Virus record (IMG/VR): IMGVR_UViG_3300007363_000083
Location: 1-26,889 of that record
Origin: a virus
Length of the DNA stretch: 26,889 bases
Reading direction: 5' to 3' (one strand)
A model generated the notes under the pieces. That model saw only the letters and a program-made list of their open reading frames with translations. It ran no database searches and was not told where the DNA came from. The position numbers and the translations under genes were made by a program. Positions 18,377-24,798 of the stretch are shown piece by piece (position 1 is the stretch's first letter; every line of letters starts with the position of its first letter).

Positions 18377-18386
18377 GGTAAATAAT
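18377..18386 (+). promoter_or_regulatory. Late-promoter-like box before the 50-residue gene
   Basis: GGTAAATAAT lies 6 bases after the giant gene's stop and just before the ATG at 18389. It shares its GGTAAATAA core with the box upstream of the 19196 fibre gene. The very short distance to the start codon leaves room only for a minimal leader, so the box may instead be incidental. Confidence 0.35.
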
Positions 18387-18388
18387 GT

Positions 18389-18541
18389 ATGAGTCAAAAC
18401 AACGATCAAAATAAAACAGCTGAACCAACGCCTGAGCCGGCACCCAAGCGCCCAAACGAAACAGGAAGTATCAGTGTTGAAGGATTTGTGCGTATTTTTG
18501 ACCCCAAGAGTAAAGAAGTTTATGTGGAGAAAAGAGCATGA
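18389..18541 (+). CDS. Small protein (50 aa) sharing a motif with the next gene
   Basis: ATG at 18389, TGA at 18539-18541. The N-terminal half is a Gln/Asn then Pro/Glu-rich, probably disordered stretch (EPTPEPAPKRP). The C-terminal half, ISVEGFVRIFDPKSKEVYVE, ends in KRA and closely matches the N-terminus of the next protein (AKIQGFVKIYDPNNGEVFVD, then KKNA). The stop overlaps the next ATG in the arrangement ATGA, which indicates translational coupling. The ATG at 18385 opens only a 9-codon frame and is not the start. It may be a partner or decoy for the 202-residue structural protein, or a remnant of a duplicated gene. Its function is unknown. Confidence 0.65.
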   Translation: MSQNNDQNKTAEPTPEPAPKRPNETGSISVEGFVRIFDPKSKEVYVEKRA

Positions 18542-19146
18542 TTATTCAGCCTGGCCTGGCTAAGATTCAAGGGTTTGTAAAAATATACGATCCCAACAAC
18601 GGTGAAGTTTTTGTGGACAAAAAGAATGCCATTCATTACGAAAATATTAGTATTGCAATGGCTCAAACTCTAAGTAACCAAGATGTGGGTTGGATTTACC
18701 TAATGGCATTTGGCAACGGAGGGTCCAGCGTCGACCCAACAGGTGTTATTACCTACTTGCCGCCAAATACCACCGGACAAAATGCCGATCTCTACAACGA
18801 AACCTACGCCAAAGTAGTCGATGGCAACAGCGCGGCCAATACCGATTCGGTCAATAATAAAATGACTGTGCTGCATACCACAGGCAAAGTTTATACAGAT
18901 ATTTTGGTAAGTTGTTTGCTAGACTATGGTGAGCCCCAGGGGCAACAGGCCTTTGATAATTCAACTAACTTTAACGGCGAATATGTGTTTGACGAGTTGG
19001 GGTTAAAGTCTTGGAATGGTAGCGCAACAGATCTGCGACTAATTACTCATGTGATTTTCCACCCAGTACAAAAGAGTTTGAATCGTCAAATTCAAATTGA
19101 CTATACATTGCGTATTCAAACGCTGACTAATTTAAGTCAGGCATAA
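18538..19146 (+). CDS. Putative virion structural protein (202 aa)
   Basis: The start ATG overlaps the upstream TGA and has GGAG at 18526-18529, 8 bases away. The protein is beta-rich, with no signal peptide or membrane segment. Notable stretches are GFVKIYDPNNGEVFVDKKNA (N-terminus), IYLMAFGNGGSSVD, VITYLPPNTTG, SCLLDYGEPQGQQAFDN, YVFDELGLKSW and THVIFHPVQKSLNRQIQIDY near the C-terminus. From memory, proteins with these stretches are conserved next to baseplate and fibre genes in marine T4-like phages, without an assigned function. Its position between the giant protein and the fibres suggests a baseplate or fibre-attachment part. It does not look like T4 gp8, gp9 or gp10. Confidence 0.75.
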   Translation: MIIQPGLAKIQGFVKIYDPNNGEVFVDKKNAIHYENISIAMAQTLSNQDVGWIYLMAFGNGGSSVDPTGVITYLPPNTTGQNADLYNETYAKVVDGNSAANTDSVNNKMTVLHTTGKVYTDILVSCLLDYGEPQGQQAFDNSTNFNGEYVFDELGLKSWNGSATDLRLITHVIFHPVQKSLNRQIQIDYTLRIQTLTNLSQA

Positions 19147-19161
19147 TATGGCTATATTTTT

Positions 19162-19176
19162 GGTAAATAAATAAAG
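19162..19176 (+). promoter_or_regulatory. Late-promoter-like box before the 430-residue fibre gene
   Basis: GGTAAATAAATAAAG sits in the 49-base gap after the 202-residue protein gene. It contains two overlapping TAAATA cores and is the best match in the window to a T4-type late promoter. A start site at about 19177-19180 would leave a leader holding the Shine-Dalgarno sequence GACGGAG at 19181-19187. Confidence 0.5.
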
Positions 19177-19195
19177 TTAAGACGGAGTAACCCAA

Positions 19196-20488
19196 ATGGC
19201 ATATACAATTAATCTTACTGATGGGGCAATTTTTGCTACTATTGCAGATGGCACCATCAATACCTCTAGCTCAATGACGCTAGTGGGCAAAAACTACGCC
19301 GGCTATGGCGAGTTTTTAGATGAAAATTTTATACACCTGTTAGAAAATTCATCTAATACCACTGCACCAGGAGCACCACTAACCGGACAGATTTGGTGGG
19401 ATTCGGGCAACGGTATTCTTAATGTGTATAGTGGCACCGCTTGGAAACGTATCGGTGGCGCAACTGCCAGTGCCAGTGCTCCTAGTGGCGCAACCAGCGA
19501 GCAAGGCGACCTGTGGTATGACTCTACCAATGCTCAATTAAAAGTTTATACAGGCGCAGCCTGGTTATTAGTAGGACCTTCTTTTACCGCCGGCACTGGG
19601 GTTACTGGCGCTATCGTTGATACCATTGTTGATAATGTTGCCGTCAGCCACGTGGTAATTAAATTCTATGTCGAAGACAGCGTGATTGCAATCATGTCAA
19701 AAGACGCTGCATTTACTCCCCAGGCTGCCATTCCTGGTTGGGGTTCGGGACAGATGGTCAGCCCAGGTTTAACCATGTCCACAGGCAGCGCCAGCTACCT
19801 GTTCCAAGGCACTGCCACAGACAGCCAATTACTCGGCGGCGTTGCTGCCAGCGGATTTTTAAGCTCTACCAGTAACGACACAACATCTGGCACCTTAGGC
19901 ATTCTTAATGATTCTGGACTAACTGTTGGAGTAGATCAGGATGCAAAATTAAGTGTCAGCGGCGCAGGTGTTGTTACACTGGCCAATCAAACAAGCAACC
20001 AAAATTTAACATTTTCTGTTAATATTGGTGGAACACCAACTACCGCATTGACCATTTACGGCGCCAACGGTACTGTGGCTGGCAACCAAGTTAATGCCAA
20101 CTACGCTGACGTTGCCGAGCGGTTTGCAGCCGACGAAATTTTAGAAGCAGGCACAGTGGTTGAACTAGGCGGCACGGCAGAAATTACCAAAGTTGCCAGC
20201 GATCTAAGTGATAAAGTATTTGGGGTCATAAGTACAAGGGCAGCATATCTTATGAATAGCAATGCTGGCGGCAACGAGACGCACCCCCCAGTTGCTATGA
20301 CAGGTCGAGTACCTGTTAAAGTTATTGGACAGATTAGCAAAGGCGATCGACTTGTTTCAGCCGGAAATGGTTTAGCTAGATCTGCACAACCAGGAGAAGC
20401 AACAGCTTTCAATGTTATTGGACGCAGTTTAGAGTCTAAACTTACTGACGCAGAAGGCACAGTTGAAGCCATAGTAACAATTAAATAA
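19196..20488 (+). CDS. Tail fibre-like protein with C-terminal autoprocessing-type domain
   Basis: A 430-residue fibre protein. The N-terminal 130 residues carry two copies of the phage fibre repeat, GQIWWDSGNGILNVYSGTAW and GDLWYDSTNAQLKVYTGAAW. The middle (130-300) is Gly/Ser/Thr-rich beta structure. The C-terminus from NYADVAERFAADEILEAGTV (about 300) through HPPVAMTGRVPVKVIGQISK and GDRLVSAG resembles the Peptidase G2-type C-terminal domain of phage fibres and neck appendages, which can act as an intramolecular chaperone removed after trimerisation. I did not identify the catalytic residues. The protein is likely a trimeric adhesin or whisker-type fibre on the virion. GACGGAG at 19181-19187 is the ribosome binding site. 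Confidence 0.8.
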   Translation: MAYTINLTDGAIFATIADGTINTSSSMTLVGKNYAGYGEFLDENFIHLLENSSNTTAPGAPLTGQIWWDSGNGILNVYSGTAWKRIGGATASASAPSGATSEQGDLWYDSTNAQLKVYTGAAWLLVGPSFTAGTGVTGAIVDTIVDNVAVSHVVIKFYVEDSVIAIMSKDAAFTPQAAIPGWGSGQMVSPGLTMSTGSASYLFQGTATDSQLLGGVAASGFLSSTSNDTTSGTLGILNDSGLTVGVDQDAKLSVSGAGVVTLANQTSNQNLTFSVNIGGTPTTALTIYGANGTVAGNQVNANYADVAERFAADEILEAGTVVELGGTAEITKVASDLSDKVFGVISTRAAYLMNSNAGGNETHPPVAMTGRVPVKVIGQISKGDRLVSAGNGLARSAQPGEATAFNVIGRSLESKLTDAEGTVEAIVTIK

Positions 20489-20491
20489 GGA

Positions 20492-20623
20492 TTGAAATCA
20501 CCCAGCTATATTAAAAAAATGACGCCTGTGGAATACAACCACTTTACTATTGTAGTACAATAGAACGCCGTGAGATATAGCGTTGAAATTGATCAACTAA
20601 TACAAAGGGAAAATAGAAAATGA
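20492..20623 (+). pseudogene. Small reading frame interrupted by an amber codon (possible pseudogene or readthrough gene)
   Basis: The spacer between the two fibre genes reads as one frame from TTG 20492 (or ATG 20519) to TGA 20621-20623, with a single internal TAG at 20561-20563. The parts before and after look protein-like: MTPVEYNHFTIVVQ, then after the amber NAVRYSVEIDQLIQRENRK. The final TGA overlaps the ATG of the next gene as ATGA, the same coupling used elsewhere in this window. That argues the downstream half was once, or still is, translated. The frame is also in phase with the preceding fibre gene's TAA. It could be a decayed 42-44 residue gene, a readthrough product, or chance. 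Confidence 0.4.
20547..20563. repeat. Perfect 17-bp palindrome in the fibre spacer
   Basis: CTATTGTAGTACAATAG: eight-base arms around a single central G. The right arm contains a -10-like TACAAT and ends in the amber codon of the interrupted frame. It could be an operator-type site or the core of a promoter. No good -35 is seen 17 bases upstream. Confidence 0.5.
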
Positions 20624-21591
20624 CATATTCATCAGGTGGACTAATTGAAGCCACAGACTATAACGGATTTGTAAGTACTACCACCAACGGTAACGTTAAT
20701 GCCATTTGGAGTACTGGCGCCAGCAACTATGGTTGGGGGCAAACAGCTTTGTCAACTGTATCAGTTGGCGGAACTGTAACTGCCACAAGTTGGGCAAGTT
20801 TGGTTAATACTCTTACTTCAATGGGTAACCACACTGGTGTAGCTATTACCAGTAGAACTGCTCCTGTTGCCGGCGGTACTATTACCATTTTAAACAACGT
20901 GGCCACAGACCTATCGAATCTCTGGACTAACAGAGCCAACGCCGCCAGTTCTGGCAGCACAATCAGTCCAGCAACTGGCACCTGGTGGCAAGCGACCAAC
21001 ACACCAAATAGCGCCTGGACTATTACAACCACTCATACCATTACATTTGCCAGTGCCGACCAAGCACGTTATTTCTTTAACTCCGGCGGCCTAATCAAGT
21101 GGCAAACAGCCAAAACATCAACTGGTACAGAAGCTGACACCGAGTGGAATGACTTGGCCGGAACACTAAGCGGTATAATTTACCTAAGTGGTGCTAACAC
21201 CGCCCACACAATCAACGGTGTTGCCTATACTGGAACTACCAAATCGGGTGGCACAGGAACTCCCACAACATTGAATACCACTGTTGGCTTTTTCAATCTA
21301 ACCACAACCGCAAGTACGCTATATGATCAATATGCTGACAGCTCACCATATACCAGTGACCATATTCGTATTCAAGCCTCGGTTAATTCCAATGCTAGCC
21401 CCACAGTACTGACTCTTACCACCGATTGGATTAACGCAAGTAGTGCCACACCAGGCTCCACTGAGATTATCACCGGTGGTGTCGCTGGTACAGGACCAAC
21501 CACTGTTGTTAACTATGTTGCCCCCGAAACAACTTATCTTTCTAATACCTGGGGTGCAATTACAATCTCTGCTACAACAGTACAAACCTAA
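20620..21591 (+). CDS. Fibre- or adhesin-like virion protein (323 aa)
   Basis: The protein is low in charged residues and very rich in Thr, Ser, Gly, Asn and Ala, with alternating beta-strand patterns throughout, as in phage fibre tips and decoration proteins. It starts MTYSSGGLIEATDYNGFV and contains GTWWQATNTPNSAWTITTTH, QARYFFNSGGLIKWQ and TVGFFNLTTTASTLYDQY. The stretch around 'SADQARYFFNSGG' recalls short-tail-fibre-like proteins of marine phages. It has no enzyme motif. AAGGGA at 20605-20610 lies 9 bases before the ATG, which overlaps the TGA of the amber-interrupted frame. An intrinsic terminator follows its stop, so it ends the virion transcription block. Its receptor is unknown. Confidence 0.75.
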   Translation: MTYSSGGLIEATDYNGFVSTTTNGNVNAIWSTGASNYGWGQTALSTVSVGGTVTATSWASLVNTLTSMGNHTGVAITSRTAPVAGGTITILNNVATDLSNLWTNRANAASSGSTISPATGTWWQATNTPNSAWTITTTHTITFASADQARYFFNSGGLIKWQTAKTSTGTEADTEWNDLAGTLSGIIYLSGANTAHTINGVAYTGTTKSGGTGTPTTLNTTVGFFNLTTTASTLYDQYADSSPYTSDHIRIQASVNSNASPTVLTLTTDWINASSATPGSTEIITGGVAGTGPTTVVNYVAPETTYLSNTWGAITISATTVQT

Positions 21592-21609
21592 TTTACAACA
21601 GGTTTACCA

Positions 21610-21635
21610 AAAGGGCCTTCGGGCCCTTTACTTTT
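21610..21635 (+). terminator. Rho-independent terminator after the virion block
   Basis: A perfect 8-bp stem AAAGGGCC / GGCCCTTT (21610-21617 and 21622-21629) closes on the very stable TTCG tetraloop (21618-21621) and is followed by ACTTTT. It lies 18 bases after the fibre stop and before the 21662 promoter. Confidence 0.9.
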
Positions 21636-21655
21636 ATCTATAATTCGTTTATACT
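21627..21655 (+). promoter_or_regulatory. Sigma70-like promoter for the glycosyltransferase operon
   Basis: A -35 TTTACT (21627-21632), a 17-base spacer and a -10 TATACT (21650-21655). The expected start, about 7 bases on, falls at the ATG at 21662, so the first mRNA would be leaderless or nearly so. The -35 overlaps the 3' arm of the terminator stem. Confidence 0.55.
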
Positions 21656-21661
21656 ATCTCA

Positions 21662-21967
21662 ATGAACACAGAAAATCTTGTTGCTCACGCACGAGCACGA
21701 TTTGATCACGAAGCCGCACGTAGACTATTAAAAGAAAAATATCAGGCCAAGATGATGTTTGCCTACAATGGTGGTATGTTTCGCGCAGGCCCGGAACTAC
21801 AATCCATGCTATTGACCTGTCCCGACAGCCAGGCTGTTATTCTAGATCTATACGACAACCCTGTGCAGGTCGATGTACAAGAGTTAATGGGGTCAAGCCA
21901 ACAACGCTGGCAGGAGCAGATGAATGCCTGGCTAGTAGAATTTGAACAAACAAGCCGTAAGCGATGA
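21662..21967 (+). CDS. Conserved small phage protein of unknown function (101 aa)
   Basis: A mostly helical, soluble protein with a basic, Ala/Arg-rich N-terminus (LVAHARARFDHEAARRLLKE), a central AYNGGMFRAGPELQSMLL, a hydrophobic strand (AVILDLYDNPVQVDV) and a Trp/Gln-containing C-terminal helix (QQRWQEQMNAWLVEFEQ). From memory, proteins of this length and pattern occur in marine T4-like phages with no assigned role. No catalytic motif is visible. There is no Shine-Dalgarno sequence; a -10-like TATACT ends 6 bases before the ATG. Its stop overlaps the next start as ATGA, so it is co-translated with the glycosyltransferase-like gene that follows. Confidence 0.75.
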   Translation: MNTENLVAHARARFDHEAARRLLKEKYQAKMMFAYNGGMFRAGPELQSMLLTCPDSQAVILDLYDNPVQVDVQELMGSSQQRWQEQMNAWLVEFEQTSRKR

Positions 21968-22773
21968 CCACTGGGGCAGTAATTTTTGCTTTCAACAATG
22001 AAAAAACTGACTACGTTAAAATGGCCGCGTGGTCGGCTAAACGAATACGTCGTTGGCTTGACATACCAACAACTGTAATCACTGATTCTCTAGACCCAGA
22101 ATTAAGCAATCAGTTTGATCGGGTCATACATGCAGCACCCGAAACTGGCGGCTCACGCTACTTTGAGGACTATGCCGGATCTGTATCCTGGCACAATGCC
22201 GGAAGGACCAGCGCCTACAACTTATCACCCTATGATCAAACCTTGGTCCTTGATTCAGACTATGTTGTTTGCAGCAACCAACTTCAAGCAATTATAAATG
22301 CACCTCAGGATTTTCTAGCACATAGAACAGCACTGGATGCGACTCGTCCAGATGAACCTTTTCTTGACACATTTGGCCGCAACCGGTTTCCCATGTGGTG
22401 GGCCACAGTGATGATGTTTCGTAAAAGCATCACCGCACAGTATATTTTTGACAGCATGACCATGATCAAGGCAAACTATCAACACTATAGAGATTTATAC
22501 GGCATCACAGAACGAAATTATCGCAACGATTATGCATTGAGCATTGCGCTAGGCCTGGTGTCGGGACATACTTTACAGGTTGACAGTATTCCCTGGCCCA
22601 TGATCAGTGTCTTACCCAGTGCTGAATTAGAAAAAAATTCTGCGGGCAATAATGAAATCTGGACTATAAAATATCCTGGGGCCGATGGCAAACCTAAAAC
22701 CATTGGCATCGCCGGCCAAGACTTTCATGCCATGGGCAAACGACATTTAGAGGCAGCAATTGAAACCCATTGA
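21964..22773 (+). CDS. GT-A-fold glycosyltransferase-like protein
   Basis: A 269-residue protein with the layout of nucleotide-sugar transferases. It has an N-terminal beta-alpha start (TTGAVIFAFNNEKTDYVKMA), a strand followed by ITDS near 38-42, and a DSD metal-binding motif at residues 97-99 within TLVLDSDYVV. An acidic stretch, NDYALSIAL, has its Asp at 189. A C-terminal HAMGKRH could supply a further metal or phosphate ligand, as in GT8-type enzymes. It probably transfers a sugar to virion proteins, modified DNA or host surface glycans; the acceptor cannot be read from the sequence. It overlaps the genes on both sides (4 and 14 bases), so the cluster is tightly coupled. Confidence 0.65.
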   Translation: MTTGAVIFAFNNEKTDYVKMAAWSAKRIRRWLDIPTTVITDSLDPELSNQFDRVIHAAPETGGSRYFEDYAGSVSWHNAGRTSAYNLSPYDQTLVLDSDYVVCSNQLQAIINAPQDFLAHRTALDATRPDEPFLDTFGRNRFPMWWATVMMFRKSITAQYIFDSMTMIKANYQHYRDLYGITERNYRNDYALSIALGLVSGHTLQVDSIPWPMISVLPSAELEKNSAGNNEIWTIKYPGADGKPKTIGIAGQDFHAMGKRHLEAAIETH

Positions 22774-23536
22774 AGAACGCGGTTATATAATTCCTGCATT
22801 TAATGTTGGATCAGTTGACTATGTTGACTGTGCTAGAGCCCTAGCCAAAAGTCTTTTGGCACAGCACCCACAGGCACGAATATGCCTGCTGACCAATGAT
22901 GCCACGGCTGCTGATCCCAGCCTGTTTGCCTACACTCACACAGTAGAAGATATCAACACAGTCAATCCCTACGCCAACGATTGGCTAGTTTTCCATCAAA
23001 CCCCATTTAGGCAAACAATTAAATTAGAAGCCGACATGTTGGTGGCCACTGCTGTGGATCATTGGTGGACCCTATTTGAACATAGAGACGTTGTGGTCAG
23101 TCAAGGCTGTAGAAATTTTTATGATCAACAGGCCACCAGCAGAAAGTATCGACAAATTTTTGATGCTAATAATTTGCCCGATGTATACAATGCTGTCACC
23201 TATTGGCGGCTAAGTAAAACAGCACAGGATTTTTTTAACACAGTTAGAACAATCTTTACCAACTGGGAAAGTTACAAGACTTTATTAAAGTTTCCCGAAG
23301 ACGTTCCCAGCACTGATATAGTCTATGCCATGGCTGCACAGATCGTGGGTGTTGATCAAGTGACATTGCCACAGGGCCTTGGACCACAGATAGTTCATAT
23401 GAAGCCAGGCATTGGACCATACACGGCTGCCAAATGGACCAATGAACTGATCTGGGAAACTGATCCTTTTAGAATACAAACAGTGGCACAGTGGGGATTT
23501 GTGCATTTAAATGTCAAGGACTGGTCGAATGAATGA
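22760..23536 (+). CDS. Second glycosyltransferase-like protein, with an altered metal motif
   Basis: A 258-residue protein that starts at TTG 22760, supported by AGAGG at 22749-22753, 6 bases upstream; no ATG fits better. Its plan parallels the preceding protein: N-terminal GYIIPAFNVGSVDYVDCARA, then ICLLTNDA, then a strand ending KLEADMLVA. There an EAD (residues 90-92) stands where the DxD motif is expected. Later features are YNAVTYWRLSKTAQDFF, DVPSTDIVYAMAAQ and IVHMKPGIG near the C-terminus. The two genes are probably diverged members of one GT-A-like family. Metal binding through a single Asp, or loss of activity, is possible. It overlaps the next gene by 8 bases. Confidence 0.6.
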   Translation: MKPIEERGYIIPAFNVGSVDYVDCARALAKSLLAQHPQARICLLTNDATAADPSLFAYTHTVEDINTVNPYANDWLVFHQTPFRQTIKLEADMLVATAVDHWWTLFEHRDVVVSQGCRNFYDQQATSRKYRQIFDANNLPDVYNAVTYWRLSKTAQDFFNTVRTIFTNWESYKTLLKFPEDVPSTDIVYAMAAQIVGVDQVTLPQGLGPQIVHMKPGIGPYTAAKWTNELIWETDPFRIQTVAQWGFVHLNVKDWSNE

Positions 23537-23876
23537 AACAACCAAAAACTTTTGGGAGGTCTGGAATAACCTAGAACCGTACCAGCCGCCTGTGATATTC
23601 TGGCGACTCTACTATGATGATCGTGGTTTTCCTTTGTTTTATACGCAAGAAGATAAATCAGGTAACTACATTGATGTAACTCCCGAACAATATCAACGTG
23701 CCAGTATGCGTGTTCGAGTTCGAAACGGTCAGTTAATTGAACTTGATTCAATTACAGTAAAAAAATTAACACCAACGGCAACAGGAACACCGTGTCATCC
23801 CAGGGACGTTAGTGTAGTAGTTCACAACTCACAAGAACATACCAAATGGAGTAATCGTGTCAATGAATCAAATTGA
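23529..23876 (+). CDS. Conserved small phage protein of unknown function (115 aa)
   Basis: I place the start at ATG 23529 because AAGGA (23516-23520) lies 8 bases before it. The upstream in-frame ATG at 23511 would add six residues and has no such site. The protein is Trp/Tyr-rich at the N-terminus (FWEVWNNLEPYQPPVIFWRL), followed by YYDDRGFPLFYTQED, GNYIDVTPEQY and a basic C-terminal half with VKKLTPTATGTPCHPRDVSV. From memory this matches a small protein family found beside glycosyltransferase-like genes in marine T4-like phages. It shows no catalytic motif, signal peptide or membrane segment. The C-terminus overlaps the next gene by about 20 bases. Confidence 0.7.
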   Translation: MNETTKNFWEVWNNLEPYQPPVIFWRLYYDDRGFPLFYTQEDKSGNYIDVTPEQYQRASMRVRVRNGQLIELDSITVKKLTPTATGTPCHPRDVSVVVHNSQEHTKWSNRVNESN

Positions 23877-24789
23877 TGTAGCAGATTTAGATGTTGTATT
23901 TTTAACTTTCGACGAGCCTCGAAAAGAAGAATTTTGGGTTAAAATTAAAAATATGGTGCCCTGGGCACGAAGAGTTGATGGAGTCAAGGGCAGCGATGCA
24001 GCACATAAGGCCGCAGCCGCAGCCAGCGACACTGAAAGATTTATTCTTATTGATGGCGATAATCTTCCAAGCCCGGAATTTTTTAATCAAACTTTGACCT
24101 TTCCCAGTGCTGACTATGAGCATGCAGTGTTCCGTTGGCGTGCCCGTAATCACATCAATGGGCTAATGTATGGCAACGGTGGATTAAGTTCTTGGACACG
24201 AGAATTTGTCAACAACATGCGGACACACGAAAATACCGACGGATCAGTAGAGACACAGGTAGAATTTTGTTTTAATCCTTTGTATTGGGCTATGCACGAC
24301 TGCTATTCTACCACCTACCCCAACGGATCGGCGTTTCACGCCTGGCGTGCGGGGTTTAGGGAAGGTGTTAAAATGTGTTTGAATCGTGGTGCAAAACCAT
24401 CGGTTGCAGAGTTCCAAAGCCGTGTACACAGTAAAAACCTAGACAACTTGACCATCTGGCACAATGTTGGCGCAGATGTAGACTATGGTGAGTGGGCTAT
24501 TGCTGGCTCGCGAATGGGCACTTATATGACCATGCTAACACAGTGGGATCATACACAAGTACAAGACTTTGATGCACTGGAAAAACTATGGGCCACTGTG
24601 GAAAATGAGCAACCAAGGCTAGTGGCAAATCGTGTGGCCACTGAACTCAACACACAGCTGGACCTACCCATGATTATATTAGAAAGCGAACAGTCGGCGT
24701 TTTTTAAACAGCACTATAGATCTAACTGGCATAATCAAGGCATTATGATTCGAGAAATAGATGTGATCAGACAACAAGAAGGTTGGTAA
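23857..24789 (+). CDS. Glycosyltransferase-like protein with DGD motif (310 aa)
   Basis: The protein starts DVVFLTFDEPRKEEFW, then RRVDGVKGSDAAHKAAAAA, then RFILIDGDNLPSPEFF. Its DGD at residues 66-68 fits the DxD metal motif of GT-A-type folds. The 'VDGVKG...AHKAAA' and 'DGDN' combination is one I recall from proteins occurring in several copies in marine T4-like phages. Later features are HINGLMYGNGGLSSWTREFV, FCFNPLYWAMHDCYST and AFHAWRAGFREGVKM. Start choice: GTG 23857 is 5 bases after GGAG (23848-23851); ATG 23863 is 11 bases after it and equally possible. It is the last gene of the plus-strand chain; its stop is only 9 bases from the stop of the convergent ligase gene, with no visible terminator. 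Confidence 0.65.
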   Translation: MSMNQIDVADLDVVFLTFDEPRKEEFWVKIKNMVPWARRVDGVKGSDAAHKAAAAASDTERFILIDGDNLPSPEFFNQTLTFPSADYEHAVFRWRARNHINGLMYGNGGLSSWTREFVNNMRTHENTDGSVETQVEFCFNPLYWAMHDCYSTTYPNGSAFHAWRAGFREGVKMCLNRGAKPSVAEFQSRVHSKNLDNLTIWHNVGADVDYGEWAIAGSRMGTYMTMLTQWDHTQVQDFDALEKLWATVENEQPRLVANRVATELNTQLDLPMIILESEQSAFFKQHYRSNWHNQGIMIREIDVIRQQEGW

Positions 24790-24798
24790 TTTGTTTGT

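Noticed and set aside
20519-20563. A 14-residue peptide gene ending at the amber codon
   Set aside because: Too short to support alone; it is better explained as the first part of the longer interrupted frame.
24790-24798. Bidirectional terminator between the convergent genes
   Set aside because: There are only 9 bases between the stops and no hairpin is visible in or just around them.
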